A stretch of DNA of 51,951 bases, taken from contig NZ_CAKC01000002.1 in assembly GCF_000296855.1 (NCBI RefSeq), positions 1 to 51,951 of the forward strand, written 5' to 3'. Of this stretch, positions 17,050 through 25,911 are shown piece after piece. The translations under genes were made by a program, and so were the position numbers. The notes beneath the pieces are model-generated. The model was given only the letters and a program-made list of their open reading frames with translations. It made no database searches and was not told where the DNA came from. The DNA comes from Lactobacillus gigeriorum DSM 23908 = CRBIP 24.85. GTDB taxonomy: Bacteria; Bacillota; Bacilli; Lactobacillales; Lactobacillaceae. Numbering within the stretch: position 1 is the stretch's first letter; each line of letters opens with the position of its first letter.

Positions 17050-17835
17050 ATGAGCAATGAGACTTTTTTAATTTCAATTAGACAAAATAATGATCTTTCA
17101 GATGTAGCTGTTAATCAGCTAAGAATGGATTTAGCTGATCATCCATTAAATCAACGACAATATATCACATTTGCTGATCTTAAAGGTAATAGTCGTCAAT
17201 ACGGAGTTAATCAAATACAATTTTGTCCGGAAAAGTTAACAGGTAAGAAGGTACTTTTCTTAGGTTCTTCTGTTACCTTTGGCTATGGTGCCTTGGCTGA
17301 ATCTTTTGTTGATTATTTATGGAAAAAATGTGGTGTAGTAGCAATTAAAGATGCAGAAAATGGTACTACTTTAGCTGATCATGATGTTTATCGACCTGGA
17401 GATTCATATTATCATCGTTTGCTTGAAGAATTGACGGAAACAGAATACATTGATGCATTTGTCTTGCAGCTTTCAACCAATGATGCTTTTAAGAGCTCAA
17501 AATTGGGAACGATTGCTCATGATAAAGAAATTTCTACAAAAACGGTAACTGGTGCAATAGAAGCAATTCTTACGCAGGTAAAATCCCGTTGGCATTGTCC
17601 GATAATTATTTACAGTAATCCTTATTTTGCTAATGAGATGTATGCTCAAATGGTCAAACAAGTACAACTGCTCAAAAGTAAATATGACTTTACTTTTTTG
17701 GACTTTTATCACGACCAAGCTTTTCAAGTAAATCAAGAATTGTATATGGCAGATGAAATTCATCCTACAAGAGCCGGCTATCAAGAAATATGGCTGCCTA
17801 GGTTTGAATCGGCTTTGAATAATTTATTAGACTAA
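17050..17835 (+). CDS. SGNH/GDSL-family hydrolase
   Basis: A 261-aa protein with no signal peptide. An N-terminal ~70 residues precede the SGNH core: block I LGSSVTFGYG (nucleophile Ser in GSS, replacing GDS), block III LSTND (Asn), and block V DEIHPTRAGY (Asp/His pair). These are the catalytic residues of esterases or deacetylases acting on small acyl groups, including on carbohydrates. The substrate is unknown. The start overlaps no strong ribosome binding site; it lies 4 bases after the dehydrogenase stop, so coupling is likely. Confidence 0.85.
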   Translation: MSNETFLISIRQNNDLSDVAVNQLRMDLADHPLNQRQYITFADLKGNSRQYGVNQIQFCPEKLTGKKVLFLGSSVTFGYGALAESFVDYLWKKCGVVAIKDAENGTTLADHDVYRPGDSYYHRLLEELTETEYIDAFVLQLSTNDAFKSSKLGTIAHDKEISTKTVTGAIEAILTQVKSRWHCPIIIYSNPYFANEMYAQMVKQVQLLKSKYDFTFLDFYHDQAFQVNQELYMADEIHPTRAGYQEIWLPRFESALNNLLD

Positions 17836-17856
17836 AAGCAAATAAATTGCTTTTTC
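17834..17856 (+). terminator. Small terminator after the SGNH hydrolase gene
   Basis: An 8-bp A/T-rich stem (AAAAGCAA with TTGCTTTT, 17834-17841 and 17847-17854) followed by T, overlapping the stop codon. Confidence 0.5.
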
Positions 17857-17864
17857 ATCTTTTT

Positions 17865-17899
17865 TTGTGATCATAAATACTGTAAACTAACATATGTTA
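17865..17899 (+). promoter_or_regulatory. Promoter of the UPF0291 gene with an overlapping LexA-like palindrome
   Basis: TTGTGA (17865-17870) is 17 bases from TAACAT (17888-17893). The -10 is the left half of a perfect 12-bp palindrome TAACATATGTTA (17888-17899). This resembles the Gram-positive LexA (DinR) box GAACNNNNGTTC but with T/A at the outer positions. Confidence 0.4.
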
Positions 17900-17919
17900 A
17901 TATCAAGGGAGTGATTTTG

Positions 17920-18168
17920 ATGGACAAAGACGAAGAAAAGAAAGTCATTGACCGGATTAATTTCTTGTTCCATAAAAAAGAAGAGCAGGGCTTAACTGAA
18001 GAAGAAGAGGCAGAACGCAAAGAATTGCATAAAAAATTTATTGCTAACTTCAGAGCAGGTTTTAAGCAACAATTAGAAGATTTAGTAATAATCGATAAAA
18101 ACGGTAAGGATGTAACATCCGAAAAAGCCAAACGAGCTCAAAGAAGAAAAGGACTAAGAAAAGATTAA
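17920..18168 (+). CDS. UPF0291 (DUF896, YnzC-like) small protein
   Basis: An 82-aa charged, helical cytoplasmic protein with no membrane segment. It matches the DUF896 pattern: IDRINFLFHKKEEQGLTEEEEAER, then FRAGFKQQLEDL and a basic end. In B. subtilis its relative ynzC sits in the SOS-regulated yneA operon beside lexA; no lexA or yneA is adjacent here. ATG 17920 is chosen because AAGGGAG lies 8 bases upstream; GTG 17911 overlaps that site. Its function is unknown. Confidence 0.85.
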   Translation: MDKDEEKKVIDRINFLFHKKEEQGLTEEEEAERKELHKKFIANFRAGFKQQLEDLVIIDKNGKDVTSEKAKRAQRRKGLRKD

Positions 18169-18175
18169 TTTGGCC

Positions 18176-18204
18176 TTTAAAAAAATAAAAATATTAGGTA
18201 AGAT
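18176..18204 (+). promoter_or_regulatory. Possible promoter of the UPF0154 gene
   Basis: TTTAAA (18176-18181), 17 bases, TAAGAT (18199-18204), 34 bases before the ATG. Confidence 0.35.
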
Positions 18205-18237
18205 ATAAAGTGTTAGTTATGGAGGATTTTTAATATT

Positions 18238-18459
18238 ATGAATTTAGGTTTAGCAATCGTTTTGATTATTGTTGCACTAGGAATAGGTTTAGTGGGCGGT
18301 TTTTATGGTGCCCGTGCCTACATGAAGAAATATTTCCAAGATAATCCTCCAATCAATGAAGATATGATTGTTGCGATGATGTCTCAAATGGGTCAAAAAC
18401 CATCTGCAAAGAAGGTAAACCAAGTAATGAATATGATGAAACATCAACAACGCAAATAA
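18238..18459 (+). CDS. UPF0154 (YneF-like) small membrane protein
   Basis: A 73-aa protein with one N-terminal transmembrane helix (about 3-25, Gly/Ala/Val-rich) and a cytoplasmic C-terminal part. The part reads [29 protein letters not shown], the UPF0154 signature. ATGGAGGA precedes the start. It is conserved across Firmicutes and of unknown function. Confidence 0.88.
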   Translation: MNLGLAIVLIIVALGIGLVGGFYGARAYMKKYFQDNPPINEDMIVAMMSQMGQKPSAKKVNQVMNMMKHQQRK

Positions 18460-18485
18460 TATCTAAAATAATTGTTGAAGGTTAA

Positions 18486-18513
18486 AGACGGAGAATTTCT
18501 TCGTCTCTTTTTG
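18486..18513 (+). terminator. Terminator after the UPF0154 gene
   Basis: AGACGGAGA (18486-18494) pairs with TCTTCGTCT (18498-18506) with one G-T pair, followed by CTTTTTG. Confidence 0.7.
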
Positions 18514-18544
18514 TTTTCTGGTGAAACCGTAGAAAGGAAAAAGT

Positions 18545-20299
18545 ATGGGTATTTTTAAAAAGCTTTCGTGGTTTTTTAAAAAAGAACGAAAAAGATATAT
18601 ATTAGGAATTACTTTTTTAGCCTTGACCTCATTAGCTAACTTAATCCCTCCACGAATATTAGGGTTGATGTCAGACCAGTTAGATCAAGGACAGATAACG
18701 TGGAAAAATTATTTCATTGATATTGTTTTAATCATTTTGACAGCAATCTTTTTATATGTGTTACGCTTCTTTTGGCGTAAACAAATTTGGGGTGGAGCTG
18801 CTGAACTTGAAAGGCAATTGAGATCGCGTTTGTTCAATCATTTTATGCTGATGGATCGAACTTTTTACCAACGGCATCGAACAGGAGATTTGATGGCTCA
18901 TGCAACCAACGATGTTTTAGCTATCCAAAATGTTGCTGGGGATGGAGTTTTAACTTTGGTCGATTCATTAATGATGGGAGTTTCAACAATGGTTGCCATG
19001 ATTATTTTTGTCGACTGGCGTTTAACGATCATTGCGTTAATTCCATTGCCATTTCTTGCTTTAGGTGCTTGGAAACTAGGCGATCGACTTCATGATGCCT
19101 TTGATAAATCACAAGCAGCATTTTCTCGGTTGAATAATAAAACTCAAGAATCAGTTTCGGGGATAAAAGTATTAAAGACTTTTGGTCAAGGGCAACAAGA
19201 TGCCGAAACTTTTGACAAAATGGTTAATGAAACAATCAACATCAATAAAAAAGTTTTTGTGTGGGATTCATTATTTGATCCGCTTGGAACCATTGTTATT
19301 GGTTTGACATACTCAATTACGATTATTTATGGTGGTTTGCTTGTAGCTGGTAAGATTTTGACAATTGGTCAATTGGTTTCATTTATTGCTTATATTGGTA
19401 ATATGGTTTGGCCAATGTTTGCGATTGGATATTTATTCAATATTTTGGAACGTGGTAGCGCCAGTTATGATCGAGTAGAAAAATTATTAGAAGAAAAGCC
19501 ATTGATTACTGATGATCATGCTGATGATAGTTTAACCGCTAAGGATATTGAAGGAGATTTACGCTATCAAATTGATAGTTTTGCTTATCCAGATGAGCCA
19601 CAACTACCAGTTCTAAAGAAAATTGACTTTACTTTAAAGGAAGGTCAGACCTTAGGGTTGGTAGGACGAGTTGGAGCAGGTAAAACGACAATTATTCAAT
19701 TGTTGCTACGAGAATTTGATGGGTATGATGGCTCAATTACGCTAAATGGTTATGATATTAGAGAAATTCCATTAAACGTATTGCTTCGACAAGTTTCGTA
19801 TGTTCCTCAAAACAACTACCTCTTCTCGACTAGCATTCAGAAAAATATTGCCTTTTCGGATGTTGCAGCTGAAGATACTGCCATTGTTGAAGCTGCTAAA
19901 AAGAGCGATCTTCATGATGATATTTTGAAGATGCCACGGTCTTACGAAACCTTGGTAGGTGAAAATGGAGTGGCTTTATCAGGTGGTCAGAAACAAAGAA
20001 TGTCTATTGCCAGAGCGCTTTTGAAACATAGTGAAATTTTGATTCTTGATGATGCGCTTTCAGCTGTTGATGCTAGAACTGAATCAGAAATTTTGAAAGC
20101 ACTACGCAAAGAAAGAGCAGGTAAAACGACTTTGATTGCAGCACACCGCTTAACTTCTGTAATGAACGCTGACTTAATTTTAGTATTAAAAGATGGACAA
20201 ATCGTTGAACGTGGCAATCATCAGGAGTTATTGGCAGAAGATGGTTGGTATGCGGAAATGTGGAGACGACAAGAGTTAGAAGAAAAGGTGGGTGGATAA
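18545..20299 (+). CDS. ABC exporter subunit (YheI/BmrC-like), non-canonical ATPase site
   Basis: A 584-aa fused permease-ATPase half-transporter. Six transmembrane segments lie in about residues 15-300. The nucleotide-binding domain has Walker A GRVGAGKTT (about 373), signature LSGGQ (about 478) and Walker B LILDDALSAVD (about 499). The residue after the Walker B aspartate is Asp, not the catalytic Glu, which is typical of the degenerate partner in heterodimeric multidrug exporters. It overlaps the next gene at TAATG, so the two are translated together. The substrate is unknown; drugs or lipids are the usual cargo. Confidence 0.88.
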   Translation: MGIFKKLSWFFKKERKRYILGITFLALTSLANLIPPRILGLMSDQLDQGQITWKNYFIDIVLIILTAIFLYVLRFFWRKQIWGGAAELERQLRSRLFNHFMLMDRTFYQRHRTGDLMAHATNDVLAIQNVAGDGVLTLVDSLMMGVSTMVAMIIFVDWRLTIIALIPLPFLALGAWKLGDRLHDAFDKSQAAFSRLNNKTQESVSGIKVLKTFGQGQQDAETFDKMVNETININKKVFVWDSLFDPLGTIVIGLTYSITIIYGGLLVAGKILTIGQLVSFIAYIGNMVWPMFAIGYLFNILERGSASYDRVEKLLEEKPLITDDHADDSLTAKDIEGDLRYQIDSFAYPDEPQLPVLKKIDFTLKEGQTLGLVGRVGAGKTTIIQLLLREFDGYDGSITLNGYDIREIPLNVLLRQVSYVPQNNYLFSTSIQKNIAFSDVAAEDTAIVEAAKKSDLHDDILKMPRSYETLVGENGVALSGGQKQRMSIARALLKHSEILILDDALSAVDARTESEILKALRKERAGKTTLIAAHRLTSVMNADLILVLKDGQIVERGNHQELLAEDGWYAEMWRRQELEEKVGG

Positions 20300-22095
20300 T
20301 GAACGACGAAAAAGAAATGAAATCTGTTTGGTCACAAGCCATCCCGGTTTCCGAACAAATCCAAATTTTTAAACGATTATTGAAATTTGTTAGCCATTAT
20401 AAAGTTGAAATGGCCATTGCTCTGATTGGTGCTTTACTTGTAAGTATTATTAATATGCTATTGCCATTTGGTTTACAGTACTTTTTGGATCATTTCTTAT
20501 TATTTAAAAATGCTACAGTGAAAATAATTATTTTTGCTGGTGTGGTTTATGCCCTTGGAGCACTTTTAAAGGCAGTGATTCAATTTACATATTTGTACTT
20601 TTTCTCGTTGGGATCGGAAAGATCGTTAGAGAGCGTGCGTCGAGCATTGTATAAGAAGCTACATACTCTAGGCATGCGATATTTTGATCAAACCCCAGCA
20701 GGATCGATTGTGTCGCGTGTTACTAATGATACCATGACTCTGAGTAACTTCTTGATGGTTCTAGCCAGTGTTATCATTAGTTTCTTCTCCATTATCTCTG
20801 CTTTGGTGGCGATGTATTCTACAAATAAAATGGCAGGTTTCCTAGTGACCTTGTTTTTACCGATTTTATTTGCGATCATGGTTATTTATTCAAGAACGAG
20901 TTCCAAATTGTATCGTGGATATCGGGAACGATTAAGTCGAATTAATACCAACTTAAATGAGTCTATTGAAGGGGTATCTTTAATTCAACAATTTAAGCAA
21001 GAGAAGCGAATTACCGAGGATTTTGAAAAAGAAAATGGAGCTTTGATGCAAACTCGTTTTAGTATGATTAGGGTCAATTCGTTGCTACTCTCGCCTTTGA
21101 CCAGCATGATGTATTCTTTTGCATTAGCTGTTTCATTAATGTACTTTGGCTACCCACTACATGAAACCTTTGTTCCCGCAGGAGTAGTCTATGCCTTCTC
21201 TCAATATATTTCACAATTTTTCAATCCAATTGCAACAATGATGGATCAGATGACGCTTTTTCAAGACGGGATTGTTGCCGGTAAACGTATATTTAGAATT
21301 CTTGATGAAGATCAATATGAACCAGCTCAAAATGAAAAGGCAGGATTGACAATTGAACAGGGTAAAATTGAATTTAAGCATGTAAGTTTTTCTTATGATG
21401 GCGAACATGAGATTTTGCATGATATTTCATTCACAGTAAATCCTGGTGAAACCTTAGGAATTGTTGGTCATACAGGATCAGGAAAAAGTTCGATTATCAA
21501 TGTGATGATGCGCTTTTATGAATTCCATCAAGGACAAATTTTGATTGATGGTCATGATATTAAAGATTATCCTAAAGCGGAATTACGAAAAAAATTAGGG
21601 TTAGTGTTGCAAGAACCATTTATGTTTCATGGCGACATTGCATCAAATATTCGTTTATATAATGAACAGATCACCGATGAACAAATAAAGAAAGCAGCAA
21701 GAGCGGTTCAAGCAGAGCGTTTTATTGACAAGATGCCGGGAAAGTACCATGCTAAGGTTATTGAAGGAGGTAGTGAACTTAGCCAGGGAGAACGGCAGCT
21801 AATTTCTTTTGCTCGGACGCTTGTTACTGATCCTAAAGTTTTGGTATTGGATGAAGCAACGGCAAATGTTGATACTGAAACTGAAACTTTAATTCAGCAA
21901 GGATTGAAGCGATTGCGTAAAGGACGTACCACCTTAGCTATTGCCCACAGGCTGTCAACTATTGCAGATGCAGATCAGATCATCGTCTTAGATCAGGGGA
22001 GAATTATTGAACATGGTTCTCACGAAGAATTATTAGCGCAAAAAGGGTACTATTACAATTTGTATCAATTACAGAACAATAAGAGGGAAGTTTAA
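20299..22095 (+). CDS. ABC exporter subunit (YheH/BmrD-like), canonical ATPase site
   Basis: A 598-aa half-transporter. The ATG overlaps the stop of its partner (TAATG at 20297-20301), preceded by GGTGGGTGGA. An open frame back to 20245 is overlap only. Six membrane segments lie in about 45-330. Walker A is GHTGSGKSS (about 389) and Walker B LVLDEATANVD has the catalytic Glu (about 513). The signature is LSQGE (about 493) in place of LSGGQ. The degenerate signature complements the partner's missing Glu, so one of the two composite ATP sites should be inactive. This is the arrangement of BmrCD/LmrCD-type exporters. Confidence 0.88.
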   Translation: MNDEKEMKSVWSQAIPVSEQIQIFKRLLKFVSHYKVEMAIALIGALLVSIINMLLPFGLQYFLDHFLLFKNATVKIIIFAGVVYALGALLKAVIQFTYLYFFSLGSERSLESVRRALYKKLHTLGMRYFDQTPAGSIVSRVTNDTMTLSNFLMVLASVIISFFSIISALVAMYSTNKMAGFLVTLFLPILFAIMVIYSRTSSKLYRGYRERLSRINTNLNESIEGVSLIQQFKQEKRITEDFEKENGALMQTRFSMIRVNSLLLSPLTSMMYSFALAVSLMYFGYPLHETFVPAGVVYAFSQYISQFFNPIATMMDQMTLFQDGIVAGKRIFRILDEDQYEPAQNEKAGLTIEQGKIEFKHVSFSYDGEHEILHDISFTVNPGETLGIVGHTGSGKSSIINVMMRFYEFHQGQILIDGHDIKDYPKAELRKKLGLVLQEPFMFHGDIASNIRLYNEQITDEQIKKAARAVQAERFIDKMPGKYHAKVIEGGSELSQGERQLISFARTLVTDPKVLVLDEATANVDTETETLIQQGLKRLRKGRTTLAIAHRLSTIADADQIIVLDQGRIIEHGSHEELLAQKGYYYNLYQLQNNKREV

Positions 22096-22106
22096 AGGAG
22101 TTTTTT

Positions 22107-24050
22107 ATGAAAAGATATTTTGCTGTTAGAGGTGGAGTTGGCGATTTAACTAAGCCAGATGTAAATGCAAGACCACAAGACAATCTTTATTTAGCTGTGA
22201 ATTCAGCTTGGCAAGCTCAAGCTGAAATCCCTGAAGATAAGGTTGATGCAGGGATCAATGATGAATTAGATACCAGAATTGAGAAGAAGTTAATTAATGA
22301 CTTAAATGAGATACTAGAGCAAACGGTTGCGGTGCCCAAAGTGCCTAACTTTGATAAAGCTGTAAAACTTTATCAATTGGCAAAAGACTTTACTCGTCGT
22401 GATAAAGAAGCTGCAGAACCAATTCAAGAAGATTTAAAAGCCTTGCTATCTTTGAAGGATTTCAAGGAGTTGGTTGAACTGGCAGGAGATTTGAATAACA
22501 CATATTTAACTTTGCCATTTAGCTTTTCAGTCGAGGCTGACATGAAAAACACTAAGGTCAATGTCTTGAATTTTGCTGGACCGGGAACTTTTTTGCCTGA
22601 TACGACTAGCTATGAAGCTGAAGATGCAACAAGTTTGCTTGAAATTTATCGAAAGCAAACCTTGCACTTGTTAGCAATGGCAGGGGTTGCTGAAGATCAA
22701 GTAAAAACTTTGATAGAAGCAGGTTTTGCTTTTGATAAGAAATTGGCTAAAGTGGTTAAGTCAACTGAAGAATGGTCAGATTATCCAGCAGCCTATAATC
22801 CTGTATCTTATGATAAATTTGTTGCTAAGTTTGAATCTTTCCCAATGGCATCATTCTTAGAAGAAATTCTACCTACTAGCGTTGAACGGGTAATTGTACA
22901 AGAACCAAGATTCTTAGATAGTGCTGAAGAATTAGTAAACCCAGATAACTTTAAAGAACTTAAAGGCTGGATGTTGATTCGCTTTATTAATGGGGCAGCC
23001 GGCCTACTATCACAAGAATTTCGTGAAGCAGCCTTTCCATTTGCACAAGCACTTAGTGGCCAACCCAAATTAATTCCTCAAGAAAGACATGCCTATTACA
23101 TAGCTAATGGATCATTTAGCGAAGTAATTGGAATCTATTATGGACAAAAGTATTTTGGTCAAGATGCTAAAGCCGATGTTACTGATATGATCAACAAAAT
23201 GATTGGCGTATATGAAGATCGAATTGCTAATAATACATGGTTATCTGACGAAACTAAGAAAAAAGCAATTGTTAAATTACGTTCATTAGTTTTGAAAATT
23301 GGTTATCCAGAGAAGAATCAAGCTATTTATGATTTATTAGAAATTGATCCTAATAAGAGTCTTTATGAAAACGAAACAGCAATGTCAAAGGTTATGGTTA
23401 AGTATCAACTTGATCAATTAACTAAACCAGTTGATCGTTCTGTGTGGTTGATGCCAGCAAACATGAACAATGCTTGCTATGATCCACAACGTAACGATAT
23501 TACTTTCCCTGCGGGAATTTTGCAGGCGCCATTCTATGACCTACATCAAAGTCGTGGGCAAAATTATGGTGGTATCGGTGCTACTATTGCTCATGAAATC
23601 TCACATGCCTTCGATAATAATGGCGCTAAGTTTGATGAACTTGGAAATATGACTAATTGGTGGACCGATGAAGACTATGCTGAATTTAATCGTCGCACAC
23701 AAGCAGCAATTGATCTTTACGATGGCTTAGAATACGGTCCAGCTAAATTGAATGGTAGACAGATAGTTGCTGAAAACATTGCCGACTTGGGTGGTTTAAC
23801 TTGTGCAATTCAAGCAAATAAAGGCGATCAAGGCGAAATGACCGATTTATTTGAAAATTATGCTCGCTCTTGGGCGCAGAAACAACGTCCAGAAGCGATT
23901 AAAACTGAGGTTGCCGTTGATGTTCATGCACCTCAACCAACGAGAGTTAACATTCCTAGTCAATGTCAACCAGAATTTTATGAAACGTATCAAGTTACTC
24001 CTGAAGATGGTATGTGGCTTGAACCAGAAAAGCGAGTAACTATTTGGTAA
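22107..24050 (+). CDS. pepO: Endopeptidase PepO, M13 (neprilysin) family
   Basis: A zinc metallo-endopeptidase of 647 aa that cleaves oligopeptides in the cytoplasm; it lacks a signal peptide or membrane anchor. The zinc site is HEISH (about 495-499, within IGATIAHEISHAFDNNGAKFD), with the third ligand in ENIADLGG (about 556). A substrate-binding N-A-(C/Y)-Y segment (MNNACYDPQRNDITFPAGILQAPF) precedes it. The C-terminal end, ...GMWLEPEKRVTIW, has the terminal tryptophan of M13 enzymes. AAAGGAG lies 7 bases before the ATG. It is 11 bases after the ABC exporter, so it may be co-transcribed. Confidence 0.94.
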   Translation: MKRYFAVRGGVGDLTKPDVNARPQDNLYLAVNSAWQAQAEIPEDKVDAGINDELDTRIEKKLINDLNEILEQTVAVPKVPNFDKAVKLYQLAKDFTRRDKEAAEPIQEDLKALLSLKDFKELVELAGDLNNTYLTLPFSFSVEADMKNTKVNVLNFAGPGTFLPDTTSYEAEDATSLLEIYRKQTLHLLAMAGVAEDQVKTLIEAGFAFDKKLAKVVKSTEEWSDYPAAYNPVSYDKFVAKFESFPMASFLEEILPTSVERVIVQEPRFLDSAEELVNPDNFKELKGWMLIRFINGAAGLLSQEFREAAFPFAQALSGQPKLIPQERHAYYIANGSFSEVIGIYYGQKYFGQDAKADVTDMINKMIGVYEDRIANNTWLSDETKKKAIVKLRSLVLKIGYPEKNQAIYDLLEIDPNKSLYENETAMSKVMVKYQLDQLTKPVDRSVWLMPANMNNACYDPQRNDITFPAGILQAPFYDLHQSRGQNYGGIGATIAHEISHAFDNNGAKFDELGNMTNWWTDEDYAEFNRRTQAAIDLYDGLEYGPAKLNGRQIVAENIADLGGLTCAIQANKGDQGEMTDLFENYARSWAQKQRPEAIKTEVAVDVHAPQPTRVNIPSQCQPEFYETYQVTPEDGMWLEPEKRVTIW

Positions 24051-24052
24051 TG

Positions 24053-24091
24053 AAAAAGATCATCCGCAGAAAAACTACGGATGATCTTTTT
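24053..24091. terminator. Bidirectional terminator between pepO and plsC-like gene
   Basis: A perfect 14-bp stem (24053-24066 with 24078-24091), flanked by A5 and T5. It overlaps the stop codon of the minus-strand acyltransferase. Confidence 0.95.
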
Positions 24092-24704
24092 ACTTGGGTA
24101 TATATTTAAAATCAGGATTTTGTTCGCGGTCAAGTTTAGCCCAAGCATCTTCTAATTGTTGATAGATAATTGCTTCATTTTCCTTGGTCAACTTAACTTT
24201 AGGATCCAAATATATTGGCTCGCCAATGCATACTTCAAGTCCTTTACGTTTCAGTAACCCACTAAATGTCAATGGGCCTTGATAAACTACAGGTAATAGT
24301 GGCTTTTTGGATAATTTAGCAATTACTAATGCGCCACCTTTTAACTCGGACGAATGTCTGGTTCCAGAAGGGAAAATGATTAATGATTTTTCGCCTTCTT
24401 TTAAACCTTTGACCGGTATTTTTAAAACTGAAGGTCCTGGATGTTGACGATCAACAGGAAAGGCATGTGCATGACGTAAAATGAAAGCTAAAATTGGATT
24501 TTTAAAAAGCTCGATTTTTGCCATGAACATAAATTCCATGGGACTTGCTGCCAAGGCAAACAAAATCGGTTCCCACCAAGTGCGGTGAGGAGCGACAAGG
24601 ATATAGTTCCCTTCAGGAATACGTTCTTTATGATGAACATGTAGGTGACCATTTAGTACCCATACAATAGAACGGGCAATAGGTCTGATAATTTGATAAA
24701 ACAT
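24090..24704 (-). CDS. 1-acyl-glycerol-3-phosphate acyltransferase-like protein (PlsC family)
   Basis: A 204-aa peripheral membrane acyltransferase; the PlsC family acylates lysophosphatidic acid in phospholipid synthesis. Motif I is H40-RTWW-E45, so the usual HX4D is HX4E. Motif III is FPSGTR (111-116) where FPEGTR is usual. The same HRTWWEP stretch is recalled from other lactobacillar members, so it seems a lineage feature rather than decay. A hydrophobic N-terminus (about 1-20) suits membrane association. The ATG at 24704 has GGAGGG upstream on the minus strand. Whether this is the housekeeping plsC or a paralogue cannot be told. Confidence 0.82.
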   Translation of the reverse strand: MFYQIIRPIARSIVWVLNGHLHVHHKERIPEGNYILVAPHRTWWEPILFALAASPMEFMFMAKIELFKNPILAFILRHAHAFPVDRQHPGPSVLKIPVKGLKEGEKSLIIFPSGTRHSSELKGGALVIAKLSKKPLLPVVYQGPLTFSGLLKRKGLEVCIGEPIYLDPKVKLTKENEAIIYQQLEDAWAKLDREQNPDFKYIPK

Positions 24705-24764
24705 AAAAACCCTCCAATGATGTAAAATAATTATAGCAGAATCACTTGAGAGGACAAATTTTTT

Positions 24765-25799
24765 ATGATAGAGCTAAAGGAAAATGAACGTATTGACTAC
24801 ATGTACAATGATCAATTAAAAATTATTCAAGACAAAAAGGCTTTTAGTTTTTCTCTAGATACGTTGTTACTTGGTTATCTAGCAAAAAAGGCTATTAAAG
24901 ATCGTTCAAAGGTAGTTGATTTATGTGCTGGAAATTGTGCCGCTACAATCTATATGGCTTATTTTAATTGTGCTAAATATGATGCAGTTGAAATTCAACC
25001 AGATATTGTATCGCAAGCTCAAAGATCTTTAGCCTTGAATCATTATGAAAATCGGATCACGGTACATGAAGGTAATGTGGTCGATGCTCCGAATTTTTTA
25101 CGTAAAGACTCTTATGACATAGTTACGGTTAATCCCCCATATTTTAAAGTCCCAAAAGGGCACGAGGTGAATCCTGATCCCAAAAAAGCTATCGCAAGAC
25201 ATGAAATCTTGGTTAATTTAGAAGAAATTATCAAAACTGCAAGTGACCTATTAAAGATGAAAGGGAAGATGTTCATGGTTCATCGCCCAGAGCGTCTAGG
25301 TGAGATTGCATATTATTGTATGAAATATGATCTAGCTTTGAAATTAGTTCAACCATTTGTGTCTCATCCTAAAGAAGATACCAATTTGATTGTTATTGAA
25401 GCAGTTAAACATACAGCTTTTGATGGAACGGTATTAAAGGATGCAATTTTGGTTCATGATCAAAATGGTGACTTTACTCCGGAAATTATGCAGGTAATTA
25501 AAGAAAAATCCCAAAATAGCAGTAATCAGAAAAAGTATTATTTTTATGTACTGTTGTGTAAAGATGGTAGTTTCTATGGTGGTTTTACCGATGATCTTGA
25601 GCATCGAGTATCGATGCATAATACCGGTAAAGGGGCAAAATATACCAAGAGTCGAAGACCAGTAAAACTCATTTATCATGAAGAATTTTTAGATAAAAAA
25701 TTGGCATTAAAGCGTGAGTACTGGTTTAAACATCATGATCGCAAGTGGAAAGAAAAATTTTTAAGTGAGCATGAAGTTGAGTGGAATGCTTGCAAATAG
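24765..25799 (+). CDS. Fusion: TrmN6-like tRNA adenine methyltransferase + GIY-YIG nuclease domain
   Basis: A single 344-aa open frame joins two proteins that are adjacent separate genes (yabB, yazA) in B. subtilis. Residues 1-235 form a class I methyltransferase: SAM motif DLCAGN (52-57) and N6-adenine motif NPPYF (123-127), as in tRNA1(Val) A37 methyltransferases. Residues 258-335 form a UPF0213/GIY-YIG domain: YYFYVLLC...[15 protein letters not shown] and KREYWFKH (conserved Tyr, Arg, Glu). A linker of about 20 polar residues joins them. No frameshift or internal stop is visible, so the fusion is intact. Nuclease activity of UPF0213 proteins is not established. ATG 24765 is taken as the start, though GAGAGGACAA is a weak site. 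Confidence 0.85.
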   Translation: MIELKENERIDYMYNDQLKIIQDKKAFSFSLDTLLLGYLAKKAIKDRSKVVDLCAGNCAATIYMAYFNCAKYDAVEIQPDIVSQAQRSLALNHYENRITVHEGNVVDAPNFLRKDSYDIVTVNPPYFKVPKGHEVNPDPKKAIARHEILVNLEEIIKTASDLLKMKGKMFMVHRPERLGEIAYYCMKYDLALKLVQPFVSHPKEDTNLIVIEAVKHTAFDGTVLKDAILVHDQNGDFTPEIMQVIKEKSQNSSNQKKYYFYVLLCKDGSFYGGFTDDLEHRVSMHNTGKGAKYTKSRRPVKLIYHEEFLDKKLALKREYWFKHHDRKWKEKFLSEHEVEWNACK

Positions 25800-25818
25800 G
25801 AAAATTTTTTTGTATTAT
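25790..25818 (+). promoter_or_regulatory. Promoter of rpsB-tsf
   Basis: TTGCAA (25790-25795), 17-base spacer, TATTAT (25813-25818). The -35 overlaps the last codons of the fusion gene. The predicted transcript starts near 25825, giving a ~115-nt leader. Confidence 0.6.
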
Positions 25819-25850
25819 TTTAAGGTATGCTGTAAAAGCATAAAAACACA

Positions 25851-25911
25851 TCAAGAGCGATCGATATTATGGTGCCTAAGGTAGTGGTCAAATATCGAAA
25901 TGAACGCTTGA
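25851..25911 (+). promoter_or_regulatory. Structured rpsB leader
   Basis: Two nested complementary pairs: TCAAG-ag-CG (25851-25859) with CGCTTGA (25905-25911), and CGATATT (25862-25868) with AATATCG (25891-25897). They enclose a GC-richer apical loop (GGTGCCTAAGGTAGTGG). Placed 30 bases before the ribosome binding site of an S2 gene, this fits an autoregulatory ribosomal-protein leader. Confidence 0.5.

Noticed and set aside
20245-20298. Earlier start for the second ABC exporter subunit
   Set aside because: It would overlap its partner by 54 bases. The TAATG junction at 20297-20301 with GGTGGGTGGA upstream is the normal coupled start.
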